A stretch of 9,818 bases of DNA, taken from positions 1 through 9,818 of the forward strand of contig JAAURU010000098.1 in the NCBI GenBank assembly GCA_012032075.1, written 5' to 3'. Position 1 is the stretch's first letter. Each line of letters begins with the position of its first letter. This document shows, in pieces, positions 1 through 7,264 of this stretch. Source of the DNA: Flavobacterium sp. (GTDB lineage Bacteria; Bacteroidota; Bacteroidia; Flavobacteriales; Flavobacteriaceae). The notes beneath the pieces are model-generated. The model saw nothing but the letters and a program-made list of their open reading frames with translations, was not told the origin of the DNA and searched no databases. Made by a program: the position numbers and the translations under genes.

Positions 1-113
1 GAAAGCATTTGTTTGATAGAAGTTATTACTACTTGCAATCAAAATATGTTATTTCTATTGATGATAAAAATATTGATGCTATTTGTGAAGAAATAATATC
101 TAAATTAACTTAA
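1..113 (+). CDS. aroK: Shikimate kinase, C-terminal end (5' truncated by window)
   Basis: An open frame enters from the left edge (first full codon at 3) and ends with TAA at 111-113. The visible 36 residues read as a kinase C-terminus: a basic-aromatic stretch (DRSYYYLQSKY) followed by a short beta strand (VISID) and a terminal helix (IDAICEEIISKL). This matches the end of AroK, where an Arg-Tyr motif near the C-terminus belongs to the shikimate/ATP-binding lid region and a final helix follows. AroK phosphorylates shikimate at the 3-hydroxyl using ATP, in cytoplasmic aromatic amino acid synthesis. The gene converges on the phosphoribosyltransferase gene and overlaps its end by 9 bases. Such an aroK/phosphoribosyltransferase neighbourhood is, from memory, common in flavobacteria and supports the call. 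The P-loop lies outside the window, so identity rests on the tail and the context. Confidence 0.55.
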   Translation, partial: KHLFDRSYYYLQSKYVISIDDKNIDAICEEIISKLT

Positions 114-599
114 ATAAACATAGCTATTATTTTCTTCAAATACAACTTGTATGTGTTCTTGTAAAGAAGTAGATAGTGAAATACCTTTAAAATCTGCTTT
201 TACAGGATATTTTTTGTGATTTCTATCTACTAGTACAGCTGTTTTAAATTTAGTCAAAGGAACCTCTAAAAAATGCTTAACTCCATATATTAATGTTGTG
301 CCAGAACTTAATACATCGTCAACTAAGATTAAAGCTTTATTTTGGTATTCATCACTTGAAATAGATGTTGTGATTTCATCTTGTGGATTTTGTTTATTGA
401 TGTGAACTTCACATAATATAACATTCAAGTCGGATATTTTTTTTAATTCAGCTGCAATTTTCTCAGCTAAAATGTAACCACTTTTAGAAATCCCAGCAAT
501 AATTATTTCTTTTTCATCCACAAAAGTCTCAAAAATTTGATAGCCTATTCGTCTAATTTTATGCTGAATTTCTTGATGTGTTAGTATTATGTTTTGCAT
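105..599 (-). CDS. PyrR-like phosphoribosyltransferase family protein
   Basis: This 164-residue protein has a type I phosphoribosyltransferase fold. The PRPP-binding loop is at residues 93-102 (VDDVLSSGTT), with two acidic residues followed by a small-residue turn. An earlier pyrophosphate-loop motif (GISKSGYILA) lies at 36-45. The C-terminal part (VLVDRNHKKYPVKADFKG, about 123-140) resembles PyrR, the bifunctional pyrimidine-operon attenuator/uracil phosphoribosyltransferase, and the length is close to that of PyrR (about 180). It should be cytoplasmic and act on PRPP; the accepting base cannot be told from the sequence. Nothing here links it to pyr genes, and no PyrR-type attenuator was seen, so a regulatory role is not supported. 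The start ATG at 599 gives a normal N-terminal helix. The end overlaps aroK in the opposite direction. The frame is intact. Confidence 0.8.
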   Translation of the reverse strand: MQNIILTHQEIQHKIRRIGYQIFETFVDEKEIIIAGISKSGYILAEKIAAELKKISDLNVILCEVHINKQNPQDEITTSISSDEYQNKALILVDDVLSSGTTLIYGVKHFLEVPLTKFKTAVLVDRNHKKYPVKADFKGISLSTSLQEHIQVVFEENNSYVYLS

Positions 600-608
600 T
601 TTGTAGAA

Positions 609-1185
609 TTATTTTTTTTCAAAGATAAAAAAGAGTTCACTACCAGCACGTGGTTTAATCGAATTATATGCTTTTTCAAGAATTTTTATGTGAAATAGCG
701 GTGAAAATAAAGATTTGTATTCGTTTAAACTACCTCAAAAGGTGGGCCAACTTCTGTTAATGTGAAATCGAAAAGTAAACCTATAATCTTACCTTTGGTT
801 TTAATAATTTATGTGCTTTATTTACATAATCATTTCTTAAAGAAGGGATTAGTGCGCAAAAAAATGTTTGCTCAATTATAAGGTCATATGAATTGTCATG
901 TTCAAAAAAGTCAGTTTCAATTATTTGATTTTCGAAGTTTGGATTTTTTAAACGTAAATTTTCTACTGGAGTTTCTGAAATATCAACTACGTGTGTGTTT
1001 TTAAAACCATTGGTAACTAAATAATCAAATTCATACCCATTTCCTGCACCTGGAATAAGTATTTTTAAGTTTTTATTTTCAATTTGGTCAATATACTCTT
1101 TTAATGGAGTAGTTATAGTTCCAGTGTCCCAACCAATATCATTTGTTTTGTATCTATTTTCCCAATATTCTTTAGTTAGTTTCAT
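609..1185 (-). pseudogene. TPMT-family SAM-dependent methyltransferase, interrupted by two frameshifts
   Basis: The first part (to a TAG at 781-783) has the thiopurine-methyltransferase-family N-terminus: YWENRY, then GWDTG, then a SAM-binding glycine motif (LIPGAGNGYEFDYL), an acidic strand end (VVDIS) and an active-site-like EQTFFCAL. The frame breaks near 791-800. With one added base it continues as GKIIGLLFDF...TEVGPPF. A second one-base loss near 733-737 (expected PFGGS) is followed by NEYKSLF...KPRAGSELFFIFEKK and TAA at 609-611. Repairing both gives 192 residues, normal for this family. I chose the start at 1185 (MKLTKEYW) because it abuts the conserved YWENRY; in-frame ATGs at 1188, 1191 and 1203 are also possible. 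The start overlaps the end of the S4 gene by 14 bases, so translation is probably coupled. The substrate is unknown; thiopurines are not a natural substrate. Sequencing error or recent decay are both possible. Confidence 0.8.
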
Positions 1186-1572
1186 CATCATCTTCAAGGT
1201 CAAAATCGTTTTCTAATGTGTAATCGTCAATATCTCTTCTATCTTTTTTAGTAGGTCTTCCTTCACCTTTGGCACGATAATATTCTTTACTTAATTTTAA
1301 TAATTCTAAGTGTGCAAAAGCTTCATCAGGAGTAGTATCTTTCCTATAAATATCAACTAATTTAGCTCCAACACGACTTGGTGGAATATCTAAAATTGAA
1401 AATTGATAATTAATTTGGTCTTTTCTTAAAACAATTTTATCAGACGGATAAACTTCTCTAGAGGCTTTGGCAACTTGACCATTTACACTAACATGACCTT
1501 TTTTATAGCTTCTGAAGCCATATTTCTTGTTTTGAAATAGCGTGTACACCATAAAAATTTATCTACTCTCAT
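1172..1572 (-). pseudogene. S4-domain RNA-binding protein (Hsp15/HslR-like), one frameshift
   Basis: From ATG at 1570-1572 the sequence reads MRVDKFLWCTRYFKTRNMASEA, the hallmark N-terminus of the S4 RNA-binding domain. It then loses frame at an A6 run (T6 at 1499-1504 on the plus strand). One additional A joins it to KKGHVSVNGQVAKASREVYPSDKI, the rest of the S4 fold, in the frame that ends at 1172. The repaired protein is 133 residues, with a basic segment (GEGRPTKKDRRDID) and a very acidic tail (DLEDDDETN). Hsp15 relatives bind 50S subunits carrying stalled nascent chains; this is family knowledge, not shown here. An open frame beginning with GTG-independent ATG at 1552 (MVYTLFQ) would produce a protein lacking the first S4 helix and is likely an artefact of the shift. 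It lies upstream of, and overlaps, the methyltransferase gene on the same strand. Confidence 0.85.
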
Positions 1573-1603
1573 ATATATTCAAAAATCAATGTTAATTATT
1601 ATA

Positions 1604-1611
1604 CAAAAATA
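1604..1611 (-). promoter_or_regulatory. Possible Bacteroidota -7 element for the S4/methyltransferase pair
   Basis: On the minus strand this reads TATTTTTG, fitting the Bacteroidota -7 consensus TAnnTTTG, 31 bases upstream of the S4 start at 1572. No good -33 TTG is seen 17-19 bases further up. In such AT-rich DNA a chance match is quite possible. Confidence 0.3.
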
Positions 1612-1622
1612 AAGGAAAATTG

Positions 1623-1630
1623 TATCTTGC
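1623..1630 (+). promoter_or_regulatory. Possible -7 element for the FKBP lipoprotein gene
   Basis: TATCTTGC stands 12-18 bases before the candidate ATGs at 1643/1649. It looks like the familiar flavobacterial TAnnTTTG-C element with one T missing from the TTT run. No clear -33 element was found. Given how many single-base losses occur nearby, the missing T may have the same cause. Confidence 0.35.
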
Positions 1631-1642
1631 GACTCAAAATTT

Positions 1643-2595
1643 ATGGAAATGAAAAATATTTTTAAACTTAGTTTTTTTGTTGTTCTATTTTCTATTGTAT
1701 CATGTAAAAAAGATGATGGAGCTGATGTAACATTTGAATTAAGAGATCGTGCAGAAGTTTATGCTGAAGATATTGCAGAAATTGAAGCCTATTTGAAAGA
1801 CAATTATTTAACTGTTGATGGTGATCTTAACGCAACAATTTCTAAAATTGATAATAGTCAAACCTCAATTTGGGATCAAACGACTTATCCTTGCAATCAA
1901 TGACTGTGAAAAATGACGTAAGAATTACAAATTTTGTTAATGGAGCTTCTGCTGACGTGATAGATTACAAGTTATATTATGTAATTATCAATGAAGGTGG
2001 AGGTAGTTTTCCAACGCAAGTAGATTCTACTTTTGTAGCTTATAAAGGATGGGATTTAGAAAATGAAGTGTTTGATCAAAACAATCAAGGAATTTGGTTT
2101 ACTTATCCTCAAACAAGTGCAATTGATCCTATTTCAATTTCAGGATTTAGACAAATAGTAACAAAAATAAAAACGCCTGCAAATATAACTGAAAATACAA
2201 GTACAGGAGCTGTAACTTATTCAAATTATGGAACAGCTTTGGTTTTTATTCCATCTGGTTTAGCTTATTTTAGTGGTTCTATAGGAGGGAAATCATATAA
2301 TCCTATTGCGTTTCAAGTAAAACTTTACAATAAAAAACTAAATGATCAAGATAGAGATAGAGTAAAAAGTATCTATGAAGATATAAATGGAAATGGTAAC
2401 TTTTTTGATGACGATACTGATGGAGATAATATTCCAGATTTTTTAGATGTTGATGATGATGGTGATGGGGTTGTTACAAAAACAGAAATAAGAGCTTCTG
2501 CGTCTGGAGTTTTGCCTACAACATACTACGATTTTAATGATATACCTTTGTGTAATGGAACTAAGAAAAAACATTTAGATCCAGCTTGTCGTTAA
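1643..2595 (+). pseudogene. FKBP-type peptidyl-prolyl isomerase lipoprotein, one frameshift
   Basis: The N-terminus is a lipoprotein signal peptide: basic start, hydrophobic core, then SIVSC with the lipidated Cys at residue 21 (19 if the ATG at 1649 is used, which I prefer). The next residues, KKDDG, fit the flavobacterial surface lipoprotein export signal (X-K-D/E-D/E). The frame breaks at 1891-1892 (CCTTGC); one more T joins ...TTYP to LQSMTVKNDV. The repaired protein is 317 residues. An FKBP core spans about 126-228: YKG, an EVFDQ segment like FKBP FDSS, ISGFRQIV in place of VIxGWEEG, VFIPSGLAYFSG matching the IPxxLAYG strand, and IAFQVKLYN as the last strand. The pocket Trp is replaced by Phe. 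Residues 258-276 form aspartate-rich thrombospondin-type-3-like repeats (DTDGD, DVDDDGDG). Likely a prolyl isomerase/chaperone on the outer membrane; catalytic activity is inferred. Confidence 0.85.
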
Positions 2596-2619
2596 TAATT
2601 TATAAATTTATTGATAGTA

Positions 2620-2653
2620 AAAATGCCCAATCTCAAAAGAAGTTGGGCATTTT
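2620..2653. terminator. Bidirectional intrinsic terminator
   Basis: An 11-bp perfect stem (AAAATGCCCAA at 2620-2630 pairing with TTGGGCATTTT at 2643-2653) encloses a 12-base loop. The GCCC/GGGC core is flanked by A and T runs, so it can work in both directions. It lies exactly between the converging FKBP and transketolase genes, 24 bases after the FKBP stop and 22 bases after the transketolase stop. Confidence 0.85.
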
Positions 2654-2675
2654 ATATTAGGTTAAAATAGAATTA

Positions 2676-3629
2676 TTATTTTCTTTTTACCACTTTTTCA
2701 ACTGCTTCAATAATAGCATCAGCATTTAATTTATATTTATCCATTAATTGAGCTGGAGTACCACTTTCTCCAAAACTATCATTAACAGCTACAAATTCTT
2801 GAGGTGTAGGATTGTTTAAAGATAACGTTCTTGCAACGCTTTCACCTAAACCTCCTAAAATGTTATGCTCTTCAGCAGTTACAACACATTTTGTTTTAGC
2901 AACCGATTTTAAAATAGCTTCTTCATCTAAAGGTTTAATAGTATGAATATTGATTACTTCAGCAGAAATTCCTTTTTCTTCTAGTTTTTCAGCAGCGATT
3001 AATGCTTCCCAAACTAAATGACCTGTGGCAACAATAGTAACATCTTTACCTTCATTTAACATAACTGCTTTACCAATTATAAATTCACCATTCTCAGGAG
3101 TAAAATTAGCAACAGTAGGACGACCAAAACGTAAATAAACAGGACCATGATGATCTGCAATAGCAATTGTGGCTGCTTTTGTTTGATTGTAATCACAAGT
3201 GTTTATTACTGTCATTCCTGGAAGCATTTTCATCAATCCTATGTCTTCTAATATTTGATGTGTTGCTCCATCTTCACCTAAAGTCAAACCTGCGTGAGAA
3301 GCACAAATCTTCACATTTTTATCTGAATAAGCTACAGATTGACGAATTTGGTCATACACACGTCCTGTTGAAAAATTTGCAAAAGTTCCTGTAAAAGGAA
3401 TTTTTCCTCCAATGGTTAAACCTGCAGCTATTCCAATCATATTTGCTTCAGCAATTCCAATTTGGAAAAAACGTTCTGGATGATTTTTTTTGAAGTCGTC
3501 CATTTTTAATGAACCTATTAAGTCTGCACAAAGTGCTACAACATTTTCATTTTTTTGTCCTAGTTCGGTTAAACCAGCTCCAAAACCTGAACGTGTATCT
3601 TTATTTCCTGTATTTATATATTTTTTCAT
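2676..3629 (-). CDS. Transketolase, C-terminal subunit (pyrimidine-binding and C-terminal domains)
   Basis: This 317-residue protein equals the second half of transketolase. The catalytic glutamate that activates thiamine diphosphate is E61 in IGIAEANMIG. The motif GEDGATHQ at 118-125 supplies the active-site His (H124). PVYLRFGR follows at about 163-170, and the C-terminal domain includes NIHTIKPLDEEAI and EEHNILGGLG. Together with the adjacent N-terminal subunit it should transfer two-carbon ketol units between sugar phosphates in the cytoplasmic pentose phosphate pathway. The two genes are separated by 70 bases and oriented so the N-terminal half is transcribed first, so an operon is likely. 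The related split 1-deoxyxylulose-5-phosphate synthase or E1-type dehydrogenases are less likely, given the SGHPGGS and GEDGATHQ motifs of the pair. The frame is intact and the ATG start gives a standard MKKY N-terminus. Confidence 0.93.
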   Translation of the reverse strand: MKKYINTGNKDTRSGFGAGLTELGQKNENVVALCADLIGSLKMDDFKKNHPERFFQIGIAEANMIGIAAGLTIGGKIPFTGTFANFSTGRVYDQIRQSVAYSDKNVKICASHAGLTLGEDGATHQILEDIGLMKMLPGMTVINTCDYNQTKAATIAIADHHGPVYLRFGRPTVANFTPENGEFIIGKAVMLNEGKDVTIVATGHLVWEALIAAEKLEEKGISAEVINIHTIKPLDEEAILKSVAKTKCVVTAEEHNILGGLGESVARTLSLNNPTPQEFVAVNDSFGESGTPAQLMDKYKLNADAIIEAVEKVVKRK

Positions 3630-3699
3630 TTGATTTTTGTTGTGTTTTAAATTCAGTAATGCTTAAGCTAATCACTATTTACTTTTCACTAATTACTAA

Positions 3700-4548
3700 T
3701 TAATAATCACCTAAAGTAGATGGATTTTGGTCCAAAGCATTAGCTAATTGCTCATCATTAGGAGCTTTTCCATGCCAAGCATGTGTATGCATCATATAAT
3801 CAACACCATTACCCATTTCTGTATGTAAAAGTACACAAACTGGTTTTTCTTTTCCAGTTTTAGCTTTAGCCTCGGTCATTCCATTTATAATGGCATCGAT
3901 TGAGTTACCTTCTTTAATATCTAAAACATCCCAACCAAAAGCTTCAAATTTTGCTCTTAAACTTCCCATAGCTAAAACTTCATCAGTAGTTCCATCAATT
4001 TGTTTTCCGTTTAAGTCAATTGTAGCAATAATATTATCTACTTTTTTAGCAGAAGCATACATAATGGCTTCCCAATTTTGACCTTCTTGTAATTCACCAT
4101 CACCATGTAAAGTATATACTAGATGATTATCATTGTTTAGTTTTTTCGCTTGAGCTGCTCCAAGTGCAACAGATAAGCCTTGTCCTAAAGAACCTGAAGC
4201 AATTCTTACACCTGGTAAACCTTCATGAGTTGTAGGATGACCTTGTAATCTAGAATCTAATAATCTAAAAGTTGCTAATTCTTTTACAGGGAAATAACCA
4301 CTTCGAGCTAAAACACTATAAAAAACAGGAGAAATGTGTCCGTTTGAAAGAAAGAATATATCTTCATTAATGCCATTCATGTCAAATCCTTCTTTTCTTG
4401 TCATTAAGTGTTGATACAATGTTACTAAGAATTCTGTACAACCAAGAGAACCTCCTGGATGACCTGAATTTACTGCATGAACCATTCTTAAAATGTCTCT
4501 TCTTACTTGAACAGTTAATTCTTGTAGTTGTTGTGTGTTTGGTTTCAT
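3700..4548 (-). CDS. Transketolase, N-terminal subunit (thiamine diphosphate-binding domain)
   Basis: From MKPNTQQLQE (start 4548) this is 282 residues, matching the first transketolase domain. Family hallmarks are SGHPGGSLG with H30, SNGH with H71, LQGHP with H104, and the thiamine-diphosphate/metal motif GDGELQEGQ at 149-157 followed by DLNGKQ, which carries the metal-binding Asn. The cofactor diphosphate sits here, while the activating Glu is supplied by the partner gene just downstream. A start 27 bases further upstream (MCFQILKIKM at 4575) is open, but those residues do not look like the family and overlap the predicted promoter, so I reject it. A TATATTTG element lies 25 bases before the chosen start. 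Splitting transketolase into two polypeptides is known in archaea and various bacteria including Bacteroidota. The frame is intact. Confidence 0.93.
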   Translation of the reverse strand: MKPNTQQLQELTVQVRRDILRMVHAVNSGHPGGSLGCTEFLVTLYQHLMTRKEGFDMNGINEDIFFLSNGHISPVFYSVLARSGYFPVKELATFRLLDSRLQGHPTTHEGLPGVRIASGSLGQGLSVALGAAQAKKLNNDNHLVYTLHGDGELQEGQNWEAIMYASAKKVDNIIATIDLNGKQIDGTTDEVLAMGSLRAKFEAFGWDVLDIKEGNSIDAIINGMTEAKAKTGKEKPVCVLLHTEMGNGVDYMMHTHAWHGKAPNDEQLANALDQNPSTLGDY

Positions 4549-4572
4549 TTTTATTTTTAAAATTTGAAAGCA

Positions 4573-4580
4573 CAAATATA
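4573..4580 (-). promoter_or_regulatory. Probable -7 promoter element for the split transketolase operon
   Basis: The minus strand reads TATATTTG, an exact match to the Bacteroidota -7 consensus TAnnTTTG, 25 bases upstream of the transketolase start at 4548. That implies a leader of roughly 15-20 bases. A -33 TTG is not evident. The rest of the 166-base gap between the transketolase and GT2 genes (4549-4714) shows no further gene or strong hairpin. Confidence 0.5.
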
Positions 4581-4714
4581 AGTAGTTTATAACTATTATT
4601 TTCTAAAGTTTTTTTGTGACTTTTCAAAAGTTATCTACAAAAATAATGTATTATCGTTAAGTAAGACATATGTGTTAGTTTTGCTTTATAATTTACAGTT
4701 AAAGGTATTTTACA

Positions 4715-5434
4715 TCAATTTATTTTAAGCATAGCATATTTAAGGATACAGTATAAAGCTCTAAAACCATCTTTCCATGAAATTTTTTTACCTTCTTCAT
4801 ATGTTCTTCCATAATAAGAAATACCTACTTCATAGATTCTAATTTTTGGGATTCTAGCTATTTTAGCCGTTACTTCAGGTTCAAAACCAAATCGTTTTTC
4901 TGTTAATTTTATATTTTGAATCAAATCAGTTCTGAAAACTTTGTAACAAGTTTCCATATCAGTAAGATTCAAATTGGTAAACATATTGGATATAAATGTT
5001 AAAAATTTATTGCCTATAGTATGCCAAAAGAACAATATTCTGTGTGGTTTTCCTCCAATAAATCTTGAGCCATATACGATGTCAGCAAAGCCATCAATTA
5101 TAGGTTTTATTAATATATTATATTCTTTGGGATCATATTCTAAATCAGCATCTTGAATGATTAAGTAATCACCTGTTGCCTTTTGTATTCCAGTATGTAA
5201 TGCTGCTCCTTTTCCTTTGTTTATGTCGTGTTTGTAATAAAGTATATTAAGATTAGGATGTAAATTTTTATAATCATTAATTATTTCTTCAGTAGTATCA
5301 GTTGAACAGTCATTAATTATTATAATTTCTTTTTCAATAGCATAAATTAGTTCAACTTCTTTTATTTTATTCAAGATAGTTTGGATTGTTTTAGCCTCAT
5401 TATAAGCAGGAATTATAATTGATAATTTTTCCAT
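4715..5434 (-). CDS. Family 2 glycosyltransferase, dolichyl/polyprenyl-phosphate sugar synthase type
   Basis: This 239-residue GT-A glycosyltransferase has the nucleotide-binding start (IIIPAYNEAKTI, 6-18), the IINDCSTDTT segment at 39-48, NKGKGAAL at 72-79, and the metal-binding DXD triad D95-A-D97 in IIQDADLEYD. YGSRFIGG (121-128) and ETCYKVFR (161-168) are typical of the DPM1/GtrB-like group, which moves a hexose from a nucleotide sugar to polyprenyl phosphate on the cytoplasmic face. There are no C-terminal membrane helices, unlike GtrB or ArnC, so it should be peripheral. Its start lies 4 bases after the stop of the GT39 gene, so the two are probably co-transcribed. The inferred division of labour is that this enzyme makes the lipid-linked sugar and the GT39 enzyme uses it outside the membrane. 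The frame is intact. The exact sugar is unknown. Confidence 0.88.
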   Translation of the reverse strand: MEKLSIIIPAYNEAKTIQTILNKIKEVELIYAIEKEIIIINDCSTDTTEEIINDYKNLHPNLNILYYKHDINKGKGAALHTGIQKATGDYLIIQDADLEYDPKEYNILIKPIIDGFADIVYGSRFIGGKPHRILFFWHTIGNKFLTFISNMFTNLNLTDMETCYKVFRTDLIQNIKLTEKRFGFEPEVTAKIARIPKIRIYEVGISYYGRTYEEGKKISWKDGFRALYCILKYAMLKIN

Positions 5435-5438
5435 TTAA

Positions 5439-7083
5439 TTAATTCTTTATTTTGATTAAATATCTATGACTTACTTGTTCAGCTCTCTTATTTTCAAGTA
5501 AAAAGTTTAATTTTAATTTTGTTACTGGATAATTGGGAAACACTTTTTTATAAACTATTTTAATGTTCTCTTTATTAATTTCATTAAAATCTTCTTCTTC
5601 TTTTAAATACAACCAAAATGGTTCTTTCATATTTTTAATTTCCGTTTTATAAATAACGTTTGTAAAAGGATTATTTGAATAAAAATTAAATAAATGAGAT
5701 GAATTATTTAAAATTAAAACTTTTTCATTTTTATGATTTTCTTGTATCCATTTTCCTGCCATAGCATCAGCTTGGTATGTTAGTAATTTTGGATAAAAAA
5801 CAAAAGATATAAATAGATTTAAAACTATAATTAAACTAGCTAATTGTGCAATTATATGAGAACTAAATCTTTTGTAATTAAAAAGAATTACAAGTTGTAA
5901 TGATATAAAAAGAATACTAATATAATATTTTCTTTAAACAAGAGAAAGGGTAAATTAGAAATAATATCACTATAATTGAGCCAAATACAAGATTAAGTTA
6001 TTTCATCATTTTTTTCTGTTGTAATTGTAATTTTTGAAAAATATTCAGCAACTAGAATTGCAGCAAACGGGAAAGTAATAAATACATAATGTGGCAATTT
6101 ATATTTAGATAAAGATAGAAATGAAAATAGACATATAAAACCTGCAAAACTTATTACTTCGGGAACATATTTTTTAGTAAAAAAACAGTCTTGAATTTAT
6201 AATAAAAAGCAAAAAGCAAGGCAAAAAACCATGGGAAAAAATCCCAAAGACTAGTTCCTATAAAAAAGTGCCAAGCCGTATTATTATTCCAAACGCTTTC
6301 TCCTGTTATTCTTCCAAAACTTTGTAGCCAATAATAAAAATAAAGTCCTTTTTGACCTTTAACATTATTTGTGATTTTTCAGGTTGTAAATCAAATTGTG
6401 TATATAAACCATAAGACATTGGTAGTAATAAAATGGCAATAATAAATACCACTAGCAACCATTTTAAGGACAAAATTTGTTTCCATCTTTTTTTATACAT
6501 AAGATTAATTCCTATTGGCAATAATATTGCTACAAAACCTACAGGTCCTTTAGTTAACATTGCTAAACCAACAAAACAGCTGCAAATAGTAAATTTTTTA
6601 GTTTTCCTTTTTCAAAATAAGTTCCAAATAACCAAGAACTTATTATTACGCAAGAAGTTAGGATTGCATCTGTTCTTACATCATTTGTCATTAAAAAATA
6701 AGCTTGTGAGGTAGCCAGAATTAAAACGGCATTTTTTTGCAATTTTTTTCATCATAATATAGTAACACAAAATGATATAAGGCATAAAATGAAAATAATA
6801 AAAATAAAAAAGAAGGAAGTTTATATCCAAAATTTGTAGCTCCAAATATTTTAATACTTAGGCTTGAAAGCCAAAATAAAAGAGGAGGCTTATCTAAATA
6901 ATCTCGTCCAAATTCGTTTACTTCTAGATAAGAATTAGTTGAAGCCATCTCAGCAGAAATACCTGCATATTGAGCTGCATCTACAGCCATAACGTCTAAA
7001 AATAAGTTGTGGATATAGGTAAGAATTATAATTAGAATTATAATCTTTTCATAATTTGTAAGCTTTTTCAAAAATGAATACAT
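5439..7083 (-). pseudogene. ArnT-like GT39 membrane glycosyltransferase, about six frameshifts
   Basis: The N-terminal 120 residues show a first membrane helix (IIILIIILTYIHNLFL), the catalytic-loop motif VDAAQYAGISAEM, and LDKPPLLFWL plus KLPSFL, all typical of GT39/ArnT enzymes that take sugars from polyprenyl phosphate. The frame then breaks at six places: 6732-6738 (A7), 6569-6572, 6375-6379 (A5), 6161-6163, about 5996-6003 and about 5931-5938. Four look like a missing base and two like an extra base. Between the breaks the pieces stay conserved: QAYFLMTNDVRTDAIL, AMLTKGPVGFVAILLP, a GLYFYYWLQSFGRITGES piece, NTAWHFF...WDFFPWF, and SKYKLPHYVFITFPFA. The soluble tail is KWIQENHKNEKVLILNN and onward. 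Repair yields 548 residues, the expected size. It precedes the GT2 gene and has its own promoter-like element. Either heavily affected by sequencing error or a decaying gene. Confidence 0.85.
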
Positions 7084-7112
7084 GAAACACCATTATATTT
7101 ATCGCAAAGAAA

Positions 7113-7120
7113 CAAATATA
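7113..7120 (-). promoter_or_regulatory. Probable -7 promoter element for the GT39-GT2 operon
   Basis: The minus strand reads TATATTTG, an exact TAnnTTTG match, 29 bases before the GT39 start at 7083. A weak -33 candidate (TTA instead of TTG) sits 19 bases further upstream. It lies in the 181-base divergent region between GT39 and tgt (7084-7264), which otherwise holds only AT-rich sequence. Confidence 0.45.
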
Positions 7121-7240
7121 TTATAATAGTTTTGTTTTTTAAATTTTAAAATGTTTTCTAAAATTAGCTGTTTTTTTAATTTATAATCTCTGTAATGTTA
7201 AATAATAGTATAAATAGTAATTCATCATTTTGAAAACATT

Positions 7241-7248
7241 TATATTGC
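7241..7248 (+). promoter_or_regulatory. Possible -7 promoter element for tgt
   Basis: TATATTGC lies 16 bases before the tgt ATG at 7265. It resembles TAnnTTTG-C with one T missing, as at the FKBP gene. No clear -33 TTG is present at the proper spacing. Confidence 0.35.
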
Positions 7249-7264
7249 CGAGTAAAATTTTTAT

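Noticed and set aside
105..599. Assigning the phosphoribosyltransferase as PyrR regulator
   Set aside because: Motifs are similar, but there are no pyrimidine genes or attenuator structures nearby.
3661..3668. GCTTAAGC palindrome between the transketolase genes
   Set aside because: Only 8 bases, with no flanking symmetry or repeats; expected by chance.
3167..4081. Open frames on the plus strand opposite the transketolase genes (3167-3394, 3509-3703 and 3890-4081)
   Set aside because: They lie opposite strongly conserved coding sequence and their translations show no recognisable family; they are shadow frames.
4382..4627. Short open frames on both strands around the transketolase start (4382-4627 minus, 4398-4592 plus)
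   Set aside because: Mostly overlap the intact transketolase N-terminus and its promoter; composition is low-complexity and there is no family resemblance.
6433..6714. Plus-strand open frame of 93 codons
   Set aside because: Lies opposite the GT39 gene, whose minus-strand frames show clear family motifs.
6732..6738. A7 tract in GT39 as a phase-variation switch
   Set aside because: Slippage at this tract alone could not restore the gene, since five other breaks remain; indels also occur in unrelated genes and outside long runs.
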